A DNA stretch of 64,000 nucleotides from Kappaphycus alvarezii (GCA_002205965.3 NADL03000091.1:124001-188000), one strand, 5' to 3'; counted from the stretch's first letter, positions 27,993-40,464 are shown. Program-made: numbers and translations. The notes: generated by a model from the letters alone, not told the origin.

Positions 27993-28870
27993 ATGTCCAG
28001 CTCTACGCAGGCGCAGCAGCCTCAACAGAGGGCTCCGATGCGTTCCAGAGGAACTAACTATTCGTCCTTGGAGGACTGTGCGCTCGCAACAGCTTGGCTC
28101 AAAGCGTCAGAGGATCCAATTCTTGGATCAGAGCAAACGTCTTTGATGTTCTTCACAAAAATCTTCGAGCTTTACGGGCAGTTGAAACCCCCAACAGCTG
28201 AGGAGAGAACTATAGAATCCCTCAAGAGCCGCTGCAAACTTATCAACAAGGAGAGCGTAAAATTCACGGGCTGCGTTCAAAAAATCCGACGATCCAAGCC
28301 AACCGGCGTGAATGATGAAGACATTTATCGAACGGCAACTGCCTTGTACAATGGGGTGAATATTAATTCCGCAGCTGACAACTGTGGAAAGCCTTTAAAT
28401 TCTTTGCAGCATGGAAGCTATTGCGTAACCATCAAAAGTTCATGGGTGGTTATTCAAACGACACACCGAAGTCCTCTATGGACGACCATACGCCAGACGA
28501 GGATGATGCTGCTGTTGTGATCAGTGATGAAGGCGAACGGTTGGCAAAAACGTCTGAAAAACGCTCCGATGGTCGCCCTAAGGGACGACGTAAGGCGAAG
28601 GAAGCGCTTGCAAGAGCCGATTCAGCTGTGAAGAAACTCAAGCTGGCCCAAGTTGCTGTTGACTTGCAGAAAGAACGCAACGAAGCTCTGGATCGCCACA
28701 ATGAAATTTTACTCTTCTCCAACGCGCCAGCCGAATGTGATACTGCCGAAACGGTTGAGTTTTTCAACCTTCTCCGCGCGGAAGCCCTTCGCAAGGCACG
28801 CACACGAGCGTCGTCAAGTTTTATTCCTCTAAACCCTAGTGATTCGTCTTCTCCCGATGCGCCGTTGTGA
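27993..28870 (+). pseudogene. Harbinger accessory Myb/SANT-like protein (one frameshift)
   Basis: This is the second protein that PIF/Harbinger elements need for DNA binding and nuclear import of the transposase. The first frame (27993-28520) begins MSSSTQAQQPQQRAPMRSRG and has a trihelix-like region, YSSLEDCALATAWLKASEDP ... LKSRCKLINKESVKFTGCV. The second frame (28421-28870) continues with SNDTPKSSMDDHTPDEDDAA, GRPKGRRKAKEA and a helical KLKLAQVAVDLQKERNEALD, as in the NAM-associated C-terminal family of these proteins. The shift lies near 28390-28400, where the second frame upstream of its ATG reads KAFKFFAAWKLLRNHQKF, a typical segment of the family; one missing A would explain it. Confidence 0.8.
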
Positions 28871-28923
28871 TGCCATACAGGATGATTAACTTTATGTAGC
28901 AGAGGTGACCTCCCAAATCGAGG

Positions 28924-30257
28924 CTACAATAAAGAAGCGCCTTTTTCTTCCCACAAGTGGTCCATTACTAACTTCCGAGTATTGTAATACTCCGTCGCAT
29001 TCATTGTAAACGATGTCATATTGCACAAGGAAGCAAGCGAGCCAGGCGGTACTACTGTATTTTCGTCCAACGATTCCAAAGATCCCCACATTGGCATTGC
29101 TTCGTCTCCAATAGTAACGTCTTCCGCAAGTTCTTGTTCGTCGAACGATCTCCCAGAGTCAACTTCCCTTTCCTCCACGCCAATATTGTGAAGTATAATG
29201 ACACACTTCATTATTTTGTGCATCAGCGACTTGGACCAGAACCTTCCTGGACGAGAGATAATATGCCACTTTCCTTGTAGTACTCCGAAAGCTCTTTCTA
29301 CGTCTTTGCGGGCACCCTCTTGGCCTTTTGAGAGCATTTTCCCTTTGCGGTGAGCGGTTCTAAGATCGTATGCAAGAAGCACGGCCACATGGGGTAAATG
29401 CCATCAACCATCCAGTATGGGACATTTCTCCTCTGTCCACATATATTATATTCTATAGGAGGCGGATATGACCCATTGGCAATGTTAGACAACAAGAGAA
29501 CAGTCCAATACATTGATGTCATTACAAGAGCCAGGCATGCCGAAAAAGGCGTGCCAGATCCATAATGAGTCATCCGCAATAGCTTCTAAGGTAATTGTTG
29601 GAACACCTTCCTTTCCCTCGAACTGCCCATGCCAAGCGGTCGGGCAGTTCTTCCAAACCCATTTGCAGCAGTCCAGGCTGCCAAGCATTCCTGGGAATCC
29701 CCGCTTCTCGGAACGGCGCAGTATCCTTTTTAAATCTTCTTCTGTTGGAGAGCGCAGATATTCATCAGCAAAGTTATCTACGACAACTGTAACAAACTCT
29801 TGAAGACATTGGTCAGTTGTTGAGGATCCGATGCGCAGGTACTCATCAACAGAGTCTGATGCACAACCGTAAGCAAGACAACGCATTGCTGCGGTTGCTT
29901 TTTGCAACCCTGTCAGACCAAGTTTTCCAGTACAGTCCCGTCGCTGTGTGAAATAACGATATGTCTTCAGAACGTCGTATATTCGGAAAAAGGATCTTCT
30001 TGAGATGCGAAAGCGGCGTTTAAACAGTGCTTCGTTGTATACGGTTCTGAGCTGAAGTAATCTTCGAATAGACGCTGTGCGCCTTGCAGGCGGTTGCGAT
30101 CAATATTGGCTGCTCTGCCGGGTCTTGATCCACCTCTTTGTGGTTCCTCATCGTCGCTGTCGGAAGACAGCAACTCATTTAAAGTAGTGAAGAGACTATC
30201 GGACGTCAACTCCTCGAGAATGTAAGCCTGCATGGCTTCCGACACAGACTGTTTCAA
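28924..30257 (-). pseudogene. PIF/Harbinger DDE transposase (three frameshifts)
   Basis: The minus-strand frames in order are 30257-29967 (acidic N-terminal part with LLSSDSDDEEPQRGG), 29907-29485, 29579-29298 and 29388-28924. The catalytic core keeps the triad: first Asp in GMLGSLDCCKWVWKNCP, second Asp in GSCNDINVLD, and Glu in ARKDVERAFGVLQGKW. Also typical are STTDQCLQEFV and IMKCVIILHNI. Shifts are needed near 30010, 29500 and 29370. The joint length, about 430 codons, is normal for the family. With all catalytic residues present the lesions look recent or could be sequence errors. Confidence 0.88.
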
Positions 30258-30445
30258 AGGAATTGGCGCCGTGCGGAGTTTTGGAGTTCAGCACCTGCCA
30301 AGTATAAGCCAAGTACGAGCAATGCGGCAATGGGTTTGGCTTGGCCGGTGGGGAAACACGGCTGTGAACAAAAACCAAAAGAGCAAAATTTTACACTACC
30401 AATCAGAGCTCCCCACGTTAGAAAGAAATTTGATCAATTGAGACC

Positions 30446-30461
30446 ACTGGTGGGGATGCTC
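30446..30461 (-). repeat. Right terminal inverted repeat of Harbinger
   Basis: ACTGGTGGGGATGCTC followed by the target duplication TTA at 30462-30464. Confidence 0.95.
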
Positions 30462-30552
30462 TTAGAGGCAAGCCGTTAAAGTTCGGACATATTGGGGCTG
30501 ATGAACCCTGTAAATCATGTTATATAACGTATATGTCAACGTTGTGCGGAGT

Positions 30553-32031
30553 TTACGGCGTGTAATCAATCCTAGCATCAGCACATCTGGCTCCATATCT
30601 TTTCCGCGACACGGATTCATTGTTTTCTGTAGAATGTCTTCCTATTCCAGAGCTTTCCTCACATGAAATTTGATATCTATTGTTGGTTCTATTCTCACTT
30701 CCGGTACGAGACACTTGCCGGCCTCGCGGGATAGTATTTTCTCTCGCAATAAAGTCCTTCCGAAAATGACAAAGTTCTCGGCAGCTTTTTCTTAGCCTGG
30801 GATAAGTCCGTACATAAAGAAACCCATCACAAATTAGACAAACTGTATGTTGTCCTATGCCCTCGAAAAGAATGACATCTATTCTGTACACACCACGTGC
30901 AGTTTCAAGGGCGGTTTATCAGTTTGAAAGATTTACCCCGTACTGAAAGACGTAGAACAGTACCTTCGACGCTATTGAAGAATTGCAACTTGTTACGTTA
31001 TCCAGAGTGCGCCATCCTGATCGACTTATTAATTTCCTCTTTGGAAACTGCTTCTACATCTCCCTTGGCCCTCTTCACTTCGCCCATGTCAATCAAAATG
31101 TTAGAAGCGTGCAGAAACAGTTCCTATGACATATTGTACATGAAGTTCGCAGTAGCTTGCACCCTGTTCAGCGCATTGCGATAATTATCTAGCGCGCCAA
31201 AAGTGTTTGCAAAATCAAATAGATCTTGATGCTCGTGGATTCTTAATTCTATAAAGGGATTTACAGCCAGATTCTTAACAGTATGTGAGACAATTTTTTT
31301 TCTTCCACGTAAAATTTGCTGTTGATCTTTAAATAATTGCACGTTGCTGTGTCTCCCCTCCACGCAGGCCTTTGTCTTTAAATAAAACGTCTGCGCACCA
31401 TAATTTAAAAGCTTCACCGGAAAAAAGGACCCATTTTCTTTTACATAACTGTCCACATTCTTCCAAATTTTAAATCGAGTCTGGAGTATACTGCGTAAAG
31501 GCTGGGTCACCATTAAGTCATCTCAGTCGCGGTGTCCTGTGCCTATTACATTAATGGTCTACATAAATATATAAGAGCATCCAAACATTTGCGCAGAAGA
31601 TTATGCAAACATTTTATGAAAAAAATGTATAGCAGGCTAGATTCTACAGCTGCACCATAGACAGAGTTATGAAAATTCAACAAGGGCATCTGCCGAACAA
31701 CTTGTGCTATTTGCTCTCTCAGTACGTACTTTATGAATGTTTTGTCACCAACATCGCAAATCAGCTTACCCGCTGATAACAAAGAGATAGACTGCCCAAA
31801 ACTCACCGCCTCTGCCTATGTCTTGATTTCGACATATGCCATCAATTATTTCTGATCTTCTTGATCCCCCACGAAAAGTGCGCTCTGGTTCAACAGATCA
31901 TTTCCATCACGTGAGCAGGCTAACCAAGGACTATCTTTAATACGGAGCATACTCACCTCAAAAACGCCGAGAACGAATCTTGCTGAACGAAGTACAGACA
32001 TAGCAGCACTTTCATTTTCTGTGCCCCTCAT
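30553..32031 (-). pseudogene. Cluster of unrecognised minus-strand frames
   Basis: Four frames lie on one strand: 32031-31846, 31806-31546, 31513-31124 and 30891-30553. The third has a coherent, basic sequence (FKIWKNVDSYVKENGSFFPV, HEHQDLFDFANTFGALDNYR). The fourth has CDGFLYVRTYPRLRKSCREL, which loosely recalls a FLYWCH-type finger, but the aromatic residues expected there are missing. They could be exons or remnants of one gene. I cannot name a function and a chance origin is not excluded. Confidence 0.3.
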
Positions 32032-33054
32032 TATAGCCTCAGTAGGAAACTCGCTGCTAAATCAGCCTCTCTGCAGCAGATAGAACCACTTACTAACCGC
32101 ATTTTCCAATGGGTCCACTCTTTTTTTCAGTCCAAATGCCATCCTTACCTCTTCAATTGACGTAAAAATAAGACCCGCATTAGTACAAATAACTCAAAAC
32201 TGTCTGAGCACAAACCAATATGCACATATGCTTGAGAGAGCCTGTTTGAATTCACTGTAATTTTGAATATGTCTCACCTAAAAAATCTCTTCCAGAGTAA
32301 TTCAAGCCGTATCACTCACCAATCCGATTTGATGCTCCTGAAATGACGCGTATGGTCATCAGTTGGATTCATAGAGCTTATTGTACTGCTCTTCACGGTA
32401 TTGATACCGTCTTTGTCTAGTTTTTTTGAAACAGATTGCACTTTTTGACCACATATTCCTCCCTACCCATCAAGTGTTTAATAAGCCTTTCACATTTCAA
32501 ATATTATGTTGTTATTGAAGAAGCAAGCATCCATAGTTACTGCTATACCATGCTTTTATCATAATATGCTGGGCTGCTACAGAATATAAAAGCGCGATTA
32601 ATGCACAGCAAACAATCTGCAAACGCATTTTATGTCAGCTCCCTGTGGCACTGAATATGCATTTTATTCCGCATAATCCAGATTCGGAATGGAACAGACT
32701 AAAATTTTGTACGGAACTTATATCTTATCCTAAGCAAACAAGTATAATAAATTTTCTCTCCGGGTACGTATTACTCAGCTACGACTACGGGAAACTTGTT
32801 TTCGTACTTTGCCTAATAAAGTCTCATGTTGACGATATTGGCACTGGAATATCCTCCAACCCCCACAGGCAGCCCCGAGAATCCAAATATCTCCGATTTC
32901 ATCCACTGAAGTGTCTTCGGATACGATTTTAAATCCCACTCGCCGCTGCCTAGGTGTTTAATGCCCCCGTGAAATAAACTTGTGTGACTTTCTTTTCAAT
33001 ATGGATACTATCTGCCCCCTCTGTTTCTCGTATGTATTTTTCTTTGAAAGAATC
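32032..33054. other. AT-rich DNA, no feature recognised
   Basis: A 95-codon plus frame at 32645-32932 has no family resemblance. Nothing else was seen. Confidence 0.4.
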
Positions 33055-33420
33055 TGTAATTGTGGTAGGGATAGATCGTCGGGGAAGAGGTAATCAGAAC
33101 AGATTACACCAAGAATGAGATTTTGCAAGCGACAAAAGTGCTATAGTAGTATAGTGGAGCCACAAAAAGTGGTGGCTAAAGGAGACAGTTGAGAGGGCTA
33201 CAAGCGATTATAGAAGGAGCAGGGCATACCACTGATGGTCTGTGAACAGCATAAGATAAATTTTTATTGGGCCTGAAGTTGAATCTCAACTTCTTAGTAC
33301 TTGGGACTTGGTTTGAATATGTCTGTAAAATTGCTTTACCTTCACAGGAGGACGCAATTTAGTCACCTTATCTAGACTTTTTTGCTGGCCCTAAAGTCTC
33401 AAACAAACATACTTAGTACA
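33055..33420 (-). repeat. LTR remnant of the gypsy family
   Basis: GGTAGGGATAGATCGTCGGG, GCCTGAAGTTGAATCTCAAC, CTTAGTACTTGGGACTTGG and CTAAAGTCTCAAACAAACAT follow the inner part of the copy 1 LTR at clearly lower identity than the other remnants, so this is an old insertion. Confidence 0.8.
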
Positions 33421-33426
33421 AGGGGG

Positions 33427-33724
33427 CTCGATATAGTGCCACTTTGAGTAGTGCCTCCCTCTAATTAGTGCTACCCTAAAGCACGTGGCACACCTATAGG
33501 GGGTCTCAAAACCAGCCGACCAGTTCAAGCCTCCTCAAACCACGACGGCCTCTCTTGCGACAAACTATGGTAACGCCACAATCCAAACCGACCCAAAAGA
33601 GGACAAGGCTCACTCTTGGTCAGCAAATAGAGATTGCTCGCATGCTCTGAAGGAACTTTGAATATTGCTTGATTTGATATAGTGCCAATTGTTTGCGTCT
33701 CCCACAGGGTGGCACTATATAGAG
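33427..33724. mobile_element. 298-bp MITE with 16-bp terminal inverted repeats
   Basis: CTCGATATAGTGCCAC at 33427 and GTGGCACTATATAGAG ending at 33724 match at 15 of 16 positions when inverted. A further internal ATATAGTGCCA lies at 33678. It starts 7 bp after the LTR remnant. No clear target duplication was seen (a TA follows on the right only). No transposase; a minus-strand frame of 75 codons overlaps its right part. Confidence 0.65.
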
Positions 33725-33738
33725 TACCCACCTGTACC

Positions 33739-34281
33739 TTAAAATGCATCAAATGGAATCGTAAGAACGAGAAAGACTAACAGCATACACTGTCTGGACA
33801 AATATCTATATTTATTCCTTACAATCTTAGTCCCCGAGATCAGTGCCAGGAAATTCCCCAAGTTATCCATATCCCCAGTGCAGTCCCTACAATTTCTTTC
33901 TAGCGGCCGAGAATTATAGATAGCCCCCTCGCACATATCTAGTTCCTCCAACACCTCCTCAAAGCCTTCAATCTCCTCTGCACCACTTTCAGAAGAGTCA
34001 CAAATAACGATTAATTCCTTACTCTCCCTTCCGTCCTCCATAGCAGGTCCCTCACTGTTGTACACCAGTGGCTCTCAAGGGTCCACCCAGTCCTTTTCAC
34101 CTTCCTATCCTTACACCGCAGCCTCAGACTCTTCTTCTACCTTTTCTTCTGCCTCCTCTTCTTCTAGCTCTTCCTCTGGCTCTTCTGCTCTCTCGAAGCA
34201 ACGCCGGCGGACCCACTTCTGAACGCGTTCCCGGTTTACTCTTCTACACTAATGATCATAGTCTGTTGATCCATTGGCCAT
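33739..34281 (-). pseudogene. Unknown gene X, copy 2 (degraded)
   Basis: Paralogue of 7900-8307. An ATG at 34281 opens MANGSTDYDH, soon closed by a stop, and beyond it the same frame has VNRERVQKWVRRRCFERAEE followed by a long Glu-rich run (about 34130-34190). The frame 34065-33739 has ESKELIVICDSSESGAEEIE, EGFEEVLEELDMCEGAIYNS, LERNCRDCTGDMDNLGNFLA and a hydrophobic end CMLLVFLVLTIPFDAF. The acidic D/SSES stretch and the preceding hydrophobic LIVI are shared with copy 1. Function unknown. Confidence 0.5.
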
Positions 34282-34299
34282 CAGGGCCATAGCGTTGAG

Positions 34300-37200
34300 G
34301 TGGAGGCGGACTTGGGAGGAATTGGCGATATTAAGGGACGGGAGGAGGCTGCTCATGTTGAAGAAAAAAGAGAGGTGAGCTGATGGTATATTTGATGGCG
34401 AGGAGTTTGCCTTAACGATGTCTATTTTGAACTTTAAATAGGGCGACGTCTTCGAAATTTTTCACGGCCTTGGATGAAATAAGAAATGTGAGGCAATCCC
34501 ACAGATTTGAACTTGATTCAATCACGGAAATAAATAACATTTTGCTTGATAAATTATCGGAACTGAATATGGGGACGATTTGGACCACGAGTCGAAATAT
34601 GTTTTTTTGAAAAAAAAGACCCAAATCCTCAGAGATAAAATGGGAATGGAGTTGTACAGTGAGTTCGGATTCACAGGAGAATTTTTGTTGTATGATTTTG
34701 TTCGTAAAAGAAAATTGGTGCGGAGAGTTGTTTTTGAACTTTCACAGGAATGAAGAAGGCAGAAGATCGTCGAGAGGACCGCTTTCGTACAGAAAGGACA
34801 GGTTTTTTAAAAAACATTTGCTTGATATTTTTGTTAAAGAGAGGGGGCCACTAATTAAGGTATTTGCAGATCATTTTTGTAAATATCAGCAGGAATGGTT
34901 TAGTCCAGCTTTTTCAGAACAAAACCAATTTTGAAGAGATTATTTACACCTTTCCTACCACAGCGGCCACGATTGTTCTCTCCATCGAAAGTTGGGACAC
35001 GATTGTCGTCATCTTGCATATCAATTATTGTAGTGCAATTCGCGGTGCGCAGTCCTTCTCGCCTGAGAACGGAACACCGTCAGACAATGAGAAACCCAAC
35101 ACACACACACGAAGACCCACAGGTTGTTCGCTGTCCCTCTTTCTCTTTAAGCACCCTGCGATGCAGTAGCACAGCTCTCCAACGGCGAAGAGAAATGGAG
35201 TTGGAAGAGCGGGGGTAATTCCTTGGACAGTTGGACGGTATACTTGTCCTCCGGGTTGTAAGGCCGGGCCGTGGTCCGCGGAATGCTAGAAAATTGGTAA
35301 GGGTCGTTTTCAAAAAGCCGTATTCACCAGGGGTGTAATACTGGACAACGAAAATGTACCATTGAGTCAGCTGTGCTGAATATCTCCTTTGGAGATAAGG
35401 ATGTTGTCACCAACGAGAACCTTGAAGTTACTATTTGTATATAGACGACGGAGTCCGGGGCACCAAGCGTGAGTAAATATCAAAAAAAAACAATAAAAGC
35501 GGTAGTATAATGTTGGGTAGAGAGAAGGGAATAGAAAGGGAGACCATGGCGGATAACCGTGGCCATAGCCAAAGTTGCCGCTGGCAAGGTTTCTGCAAAG
35601 GCAGAAGTTGGGAGTCAAGTTCATAGCCAACACCGGGGTAGCCGTTTAATCTGGGGCCCTAGTGGCCAGATAGGTATAAATACTAGTAAACTTAGTTAGG
35701 GTTATCTATGACGGCGGGGTAAGTAAAGTTAGAGGCAGCCAAGTTAGGGAGATCCAAGTTAGAGATAAGTAAATTCGCCACTTGGCCCAATTGGTGCCCT
35801 GCACCTGCAAAAATATCATGTTCAATTTGGGGCCGAGTGATCCAGATTGTAAGCCCTCAAAAAAGCCCATCAGGTGAGTATACAGTACCAGGAATAATAG
35901 TGGGTGACAAAAGAGTATTACCCTTACTGTACTGTACAACTGTATAGTACAGTGCCTGCTGGTAAGCAGTTAATCAGATCAAAAAAGATCACCAAAGTCA
36001 ACGCTGCTGATGGCAGTACAGTATGAGTGCCAGTTGCATACAATTATAGAACAATGAAATGCATCCTGAGTCCCCGTTCAAACTCTTTTGGCTCTATCTT
36101 GGTCCCGGTGATTCGGAGCTATTCCTACGAAGCTAATTAAACCATTGAAAATAAGCATAAAAAGCTGCTTGTTAACCTTTTTTGTGATATTTTTTACCAT
36201 GTGTTCCCATCATGCATACAAATAACATTGCTTAGTCCCGCCAAACAACTGATTGAGCATCAGATACGCCATTATGTGTAAATAACGTAACAAAAGTTGA
36301 GGCTCGATGCAATATCAATCCGAATTTTTCGCGACTGGTTTTGATTGCGCAACATTCTGTTCCAAATTCTCACCAAACGCTGAAAAGGAAACCTTTTAAG
36401 GTTTTTCATGTATTGACGATGTGGTCAGCTTTATTATTGATGCTTCAAATTCAGTTTACAGTGCAGTGATAATTGAGCTCAATACACGGACGGGTTGCAC
36501 TGCTCGAAATTCCTGGTTGCGAGTGGGGACTTAAACATTTCCTTGCCTTTCAAATGGTTCAAATACTCTTGTATTTGCCTTAATCAAGTTCCCACTATTC
36601 TTGGAGATTTAATAGATATAGAAATGATTTTTCTTGCAGAGTTCAAATTACCATATATATTTGAGACGCTTTAAACCATTCCGAGCTCCCATCATTAATT
36701 TTTTGTACCCTTTTGCTAGCGAGTCTCTCTAGTAGTCCATCACTTCCAAAATGGAAAATTCAAAGCTTGTGGTAAAGCCGCCCGTTTCTGGATAAATTTT
36801 CTGAGCATTCTCAAGGGAAGAAAAACTGGATATTTTGGAGTATATTGTGAATTATATGAAATTTAACGATTTTCTAGATTAAGTAGAATTCAATCTGAAT
36901 CACCCTAACGAATATTTTCCGTAAAGTACGGAGTTTTTTCTCATGTTTCAATTCGAAATTTCTTCATATAACACTGTAAACAGCAAACCCAGTCTTTGGG
37001 ACTCTGAAAGGAACCCCAATGTTCCCCGCATGAAGAATATTTTTCGTAATTCGTGGCATTCGTCAGAAGTGTTTATTTGGATATTTATTCACTGAATAGC
37101 CTTTCAGTATGTGTAATTGCGAAATATAATGATTAGATATGATCTGTACTTTTATCTGAATATGCTAATGGCCGCACTTCTATTTGTTGATAGAAATAAT

Positions 37201-40200
37201 CAGAAGATGCACTTGCTGGAAAATATTACTGTCGAACGCCTTAACTGTGTAAATGCTACCATATCTCTTACTGGGTATACTGTGGGTTACATTTATTGGT
37301 TTACTTAATCGGCAGACAAAATTTGGTATTAGCATATACTGATTTTCTTGATTAGCTAACTTGATTGGCTAAGTATGGAAGGGTTTTTAGGTGCTTTACT
37401 TGAATAGATTTGCTTTACTGCACGTGTTGCGAAGTTTGGGACTCCCAGAAACTTGTTTTCAAATCATGTTCCGACATAAACCTGGTATCAAACTGCGGAT
37501 GTATAAAAACAGGAAATGTTTGGATTCTGGCATCAAATTGAAACAGCAGTGAAGATCTTCTTAACGTGAATCGTTTACCGTAGCGTAGAATTATTTTTTA
37601 CAGCATAGAGTTTTTTATTGAACTTCACTCTTTCCAGAAAACATGGAAGCACTAAAATTTCGAAAATCTCTAAAATTTAATCAACTACAAGAAAAGTATT
37701 CCCCTCTCCTCTGTACGAGCCCATATCTGAGCACTGTGATAGGGATAAATTTTTGAGGATGGGATAATCTGAAAATACTACTCTAGGAAAAAGGTCTTAT
37801 AAGCGGAAAAAATGCCCCAATATGGATACAGTAATAAGAAGACTTCTAGAAGTACGGAGGAGCAAAAGCATTCAAGTTGGTCCCGAGGCAACAAGTTCAA
37901 TCACCTACAGTTAATGAAATATAAAATCTAAACTATTCTTAGGTCATACAATAACTTTAAAATTAGCAACTACTTGAATCTACACTACTATTTGTCTTCT
38001 AATTTACTGCTACTCTCTTCAGAGAATTAGGTTTCCCATTTTACATAGAATTCTATGCTAACTCTTAATTCTTAAGCACAAATATTAAATAACACAAATT
38101 TCATTATTAGGAACACTTGTAGATGCTAGGGACTAAAAGAAAATGTTTTCAATACAAATATATATATATTCTCCTTCATTTTATTATAGTCATGGTCGGA
38201 AGCTAAAAAATACTGAAAGTATACCAATATTTCCGATAAATTCCCTATATGCTCTTTCAAACTACTCACAATGGTAGAAAGACAGCACTGACGTACATAA
38301 ATCCTCAAATCTATCGCGAAAATCCTCAAACTGCGAGTTTTACCCATCTAAGGAATATATGATGAAAAAGGCATTCTCACCGTATTCCAAAGATATAACC
38401 TAAGTATCAAAGAGAATCCTCATTCGATTGTACTGCAACAATTTCCAAGGATAGACCCAATCATATACTTCCCCCTAAATTTCATATTCTTCATTTTACT
38501 CACATCACTATCCTTCTCTGTATCTTAAATGTAGAGAAGAACTCACTTATTACAATTGTGGTCATTTATCCTTCTTTATTCTTCGTACTTAGTGAGAAGA
38601 TGTTGCATGAAGTCAATTTAGTTCACATTGACTTGCCCGAATTTGCCTCCTTTGATGATTTTATAGGGCTAGAAGATGTTCATTCTGTCAACAGGAAGGG
38701 TAGTGAAGCTGATGGGCTTTCTTTGGAAGGTTTGAGGCCTCAATGGCGCTTTTTAGCACATCAATTGGGTGCATACCTTATTTACTTCCATGGCTTTCAC
38801 CGAATAAGAACATACGACAATAATCCATTTCGTGCATTTTTACGAATTTTCGTGCACTAACCATCTCTGGACGATAGAATATTGGAACAAATTTTGAAGG
38901 GAAAGCTTATCATGAGTCAAAAAGTTTTTTTTAAAAGAGAGATCAAATTGCTACAGCACATAATAAAAACGGAGGCGCGCAGTAAGTCTTATTTCATAGA
39001 GGAGAAGAATTCAGAAAGGCGAGAAGGTTTATAGTGGGAGGGATAAGGTTTTGAAAAGAGATGCCCTGAAATTGTATTAGGGATGAGAGATAAGGGAGTA
39101 TACGGAGAGGACCAGCCGTATTTCACAAGATTTAAAGTATCAATTAGCACAAAATTCAACCCTTGCTACAGAATATTTTCCGGACGCGGCAGGTTTCCGC
39201 TTCTCTTGTTTTTCTTTTCAAAGGGTTGCTCTGAAAATACAGTTCTGTTTTACTTTAAAATTCTATTAAAATCACCTTTCTCGGCCTTCTTGATGGCTAA
39301 ATTCATATTTTTCTACTTGAGATTATTTTTCCTGCCCCATTACTGTGTCAAATGTTCCTTACAGTCTATTTAGGTCGTTTTTGTACCAATTGCTAGAGTT
39401 TAATATATCTTTCTATTTTAGAAATCAAAATATTAATTTTTTTCCCTATTAAGTGGCTACTTTTTTCCATACATCCCTTTCCAAATGATTGAAACTCCGC
39501 AGTTCGTTTTTTCGAAATTTTCAATTGTTTTTAAAAGCAGGGGCTATTTTTGTGGATTGAAAGAGGTATGTGGAACTAGTTCTCGGGAGGACTAGACTAT
39601 ATTTCAGAAAAAGCTCAATGAGAAAGAAAGGATTTGTTATCTAGAACTACTGCTTATCCATCCTCTGCTTCTCCTAAAACGTGAAGTATGGAACATGTAG
39701 AGAGAAGCATGTGAGCATTTTCTTGCGTCTAATAAAAGAAAAAATTGTAAAATTAAGTCTTCGCTTAGAAACTGCTTCCCCAATTTCAGAATACTCGTTT
39801 AACGAATCGGCGTTTCGGAGACTGCTTAATTGCACTGGCGATTCATTGCCAACTATACTTACGAAGAAGGTCGGCAGGTTGTCCAGTCGGGAGATATAGT
39901 CATTTTCAGCCCGATAAGAGACGAAAAGCAGTAGTTAGTTCCAGAAATTTGATGGAAGAGCAGTATTTAATCGCCAGCATGGATCAGGTTGTCCTGGAGC
40001 ATATTACTTTGGAGGAGGTCGAATAAATAGACACGTCTTAGTTCAGATGACTTATCATAGCATAATATGACAACCGATCTTTGTGAAAAGTCTCTGATTT
40101 CTCTAAAGGAGATCCTCACAACCCAAACCCCAGTCACGTCACATAAACATTCAAATTTACGCAGTTAAATAGCAGAGACGTATGAAAAATTGATAGAAGA

Positions 40201-40340
40201 TGCAGTGAGGGCATGTTTTGCTGGGATTTTACGATCAACTCAGGAGGCTACAAAAATATTTCTGTTCCAAGCTGTTATGGGTACGATAACTCACTTGTCA
40301 AATTACTATTCAAGTGTCTGCAGGCCAAGTATTTGGATAT
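34300..40340. other. Six-kilobase AT-rich region without recognised genes
   Basis: Only short frames occur. One of 100 codons at 38558-38860 (HIDLPEFASFDDFIGLEDVH) and one of 95 at 34931-35218 have no family resemblance. A TACTGTACTGTACAACTGTA run lies near 35927-35946. I see no inverted or direct repeat boundary. It could contain intron-rich or non-coding host sequence. Confidence 0.45.
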
Positions 40341-40344
40341 TTGT

Positions 40345-40450
40345 GTAAATGGGGGGTTAATTTACTGTGGTGGATATGTGGGTGGGTATCCAGTAAATTT
40401 GTACCGAAGCGTAGATATCGTATCATTGTCAAGCCAATTGCGAAACCGGA
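40345..40450 (-). repeat. Dispersed repeat G, single arm
   Basis: AATGGGGGGTTAATTTACTG, GGGTATCCAGTAAATTTGTA and CGAAGCGTAGATATCGTATC, inverted relative to 22617-22735 and nearly identical to it. Confidence 0.75.
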
Positions 40451-40464
40451 TATTTTAATGTTAG

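Larger units (their letters stand above)
27650..30461. mobile_element. PIF/Harbinger DNA transposon, structurally complete (2812 bp)
   Basis: Perfect 16-bp terminal inverted repeats GAGCATCCCCACCAGT (27650-27665) and ACTGGTGGGGATGCTC (30446-30461) are flanked on both sides by TTA (27647-27649, 30462-30464), the 3-bp duplication typical of this superfamily. Inside are two divergent-end genes converging in the middle: a plus-strand DNA-binding partner (27993-28870) and a minus-strand DDE transposase (30257-28924). Both carry one-base shifts, so the copy as written is not autonomous even though its ends are perfect. Confidence 0.93.

Noticed and set aside
30553-30891. FLYWCH zinc-finger protein
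   Set aside because: CDGFLYVR and the later Cys/His are suggestive, but the expected Trp and spacing are missing; left as unrecognised.
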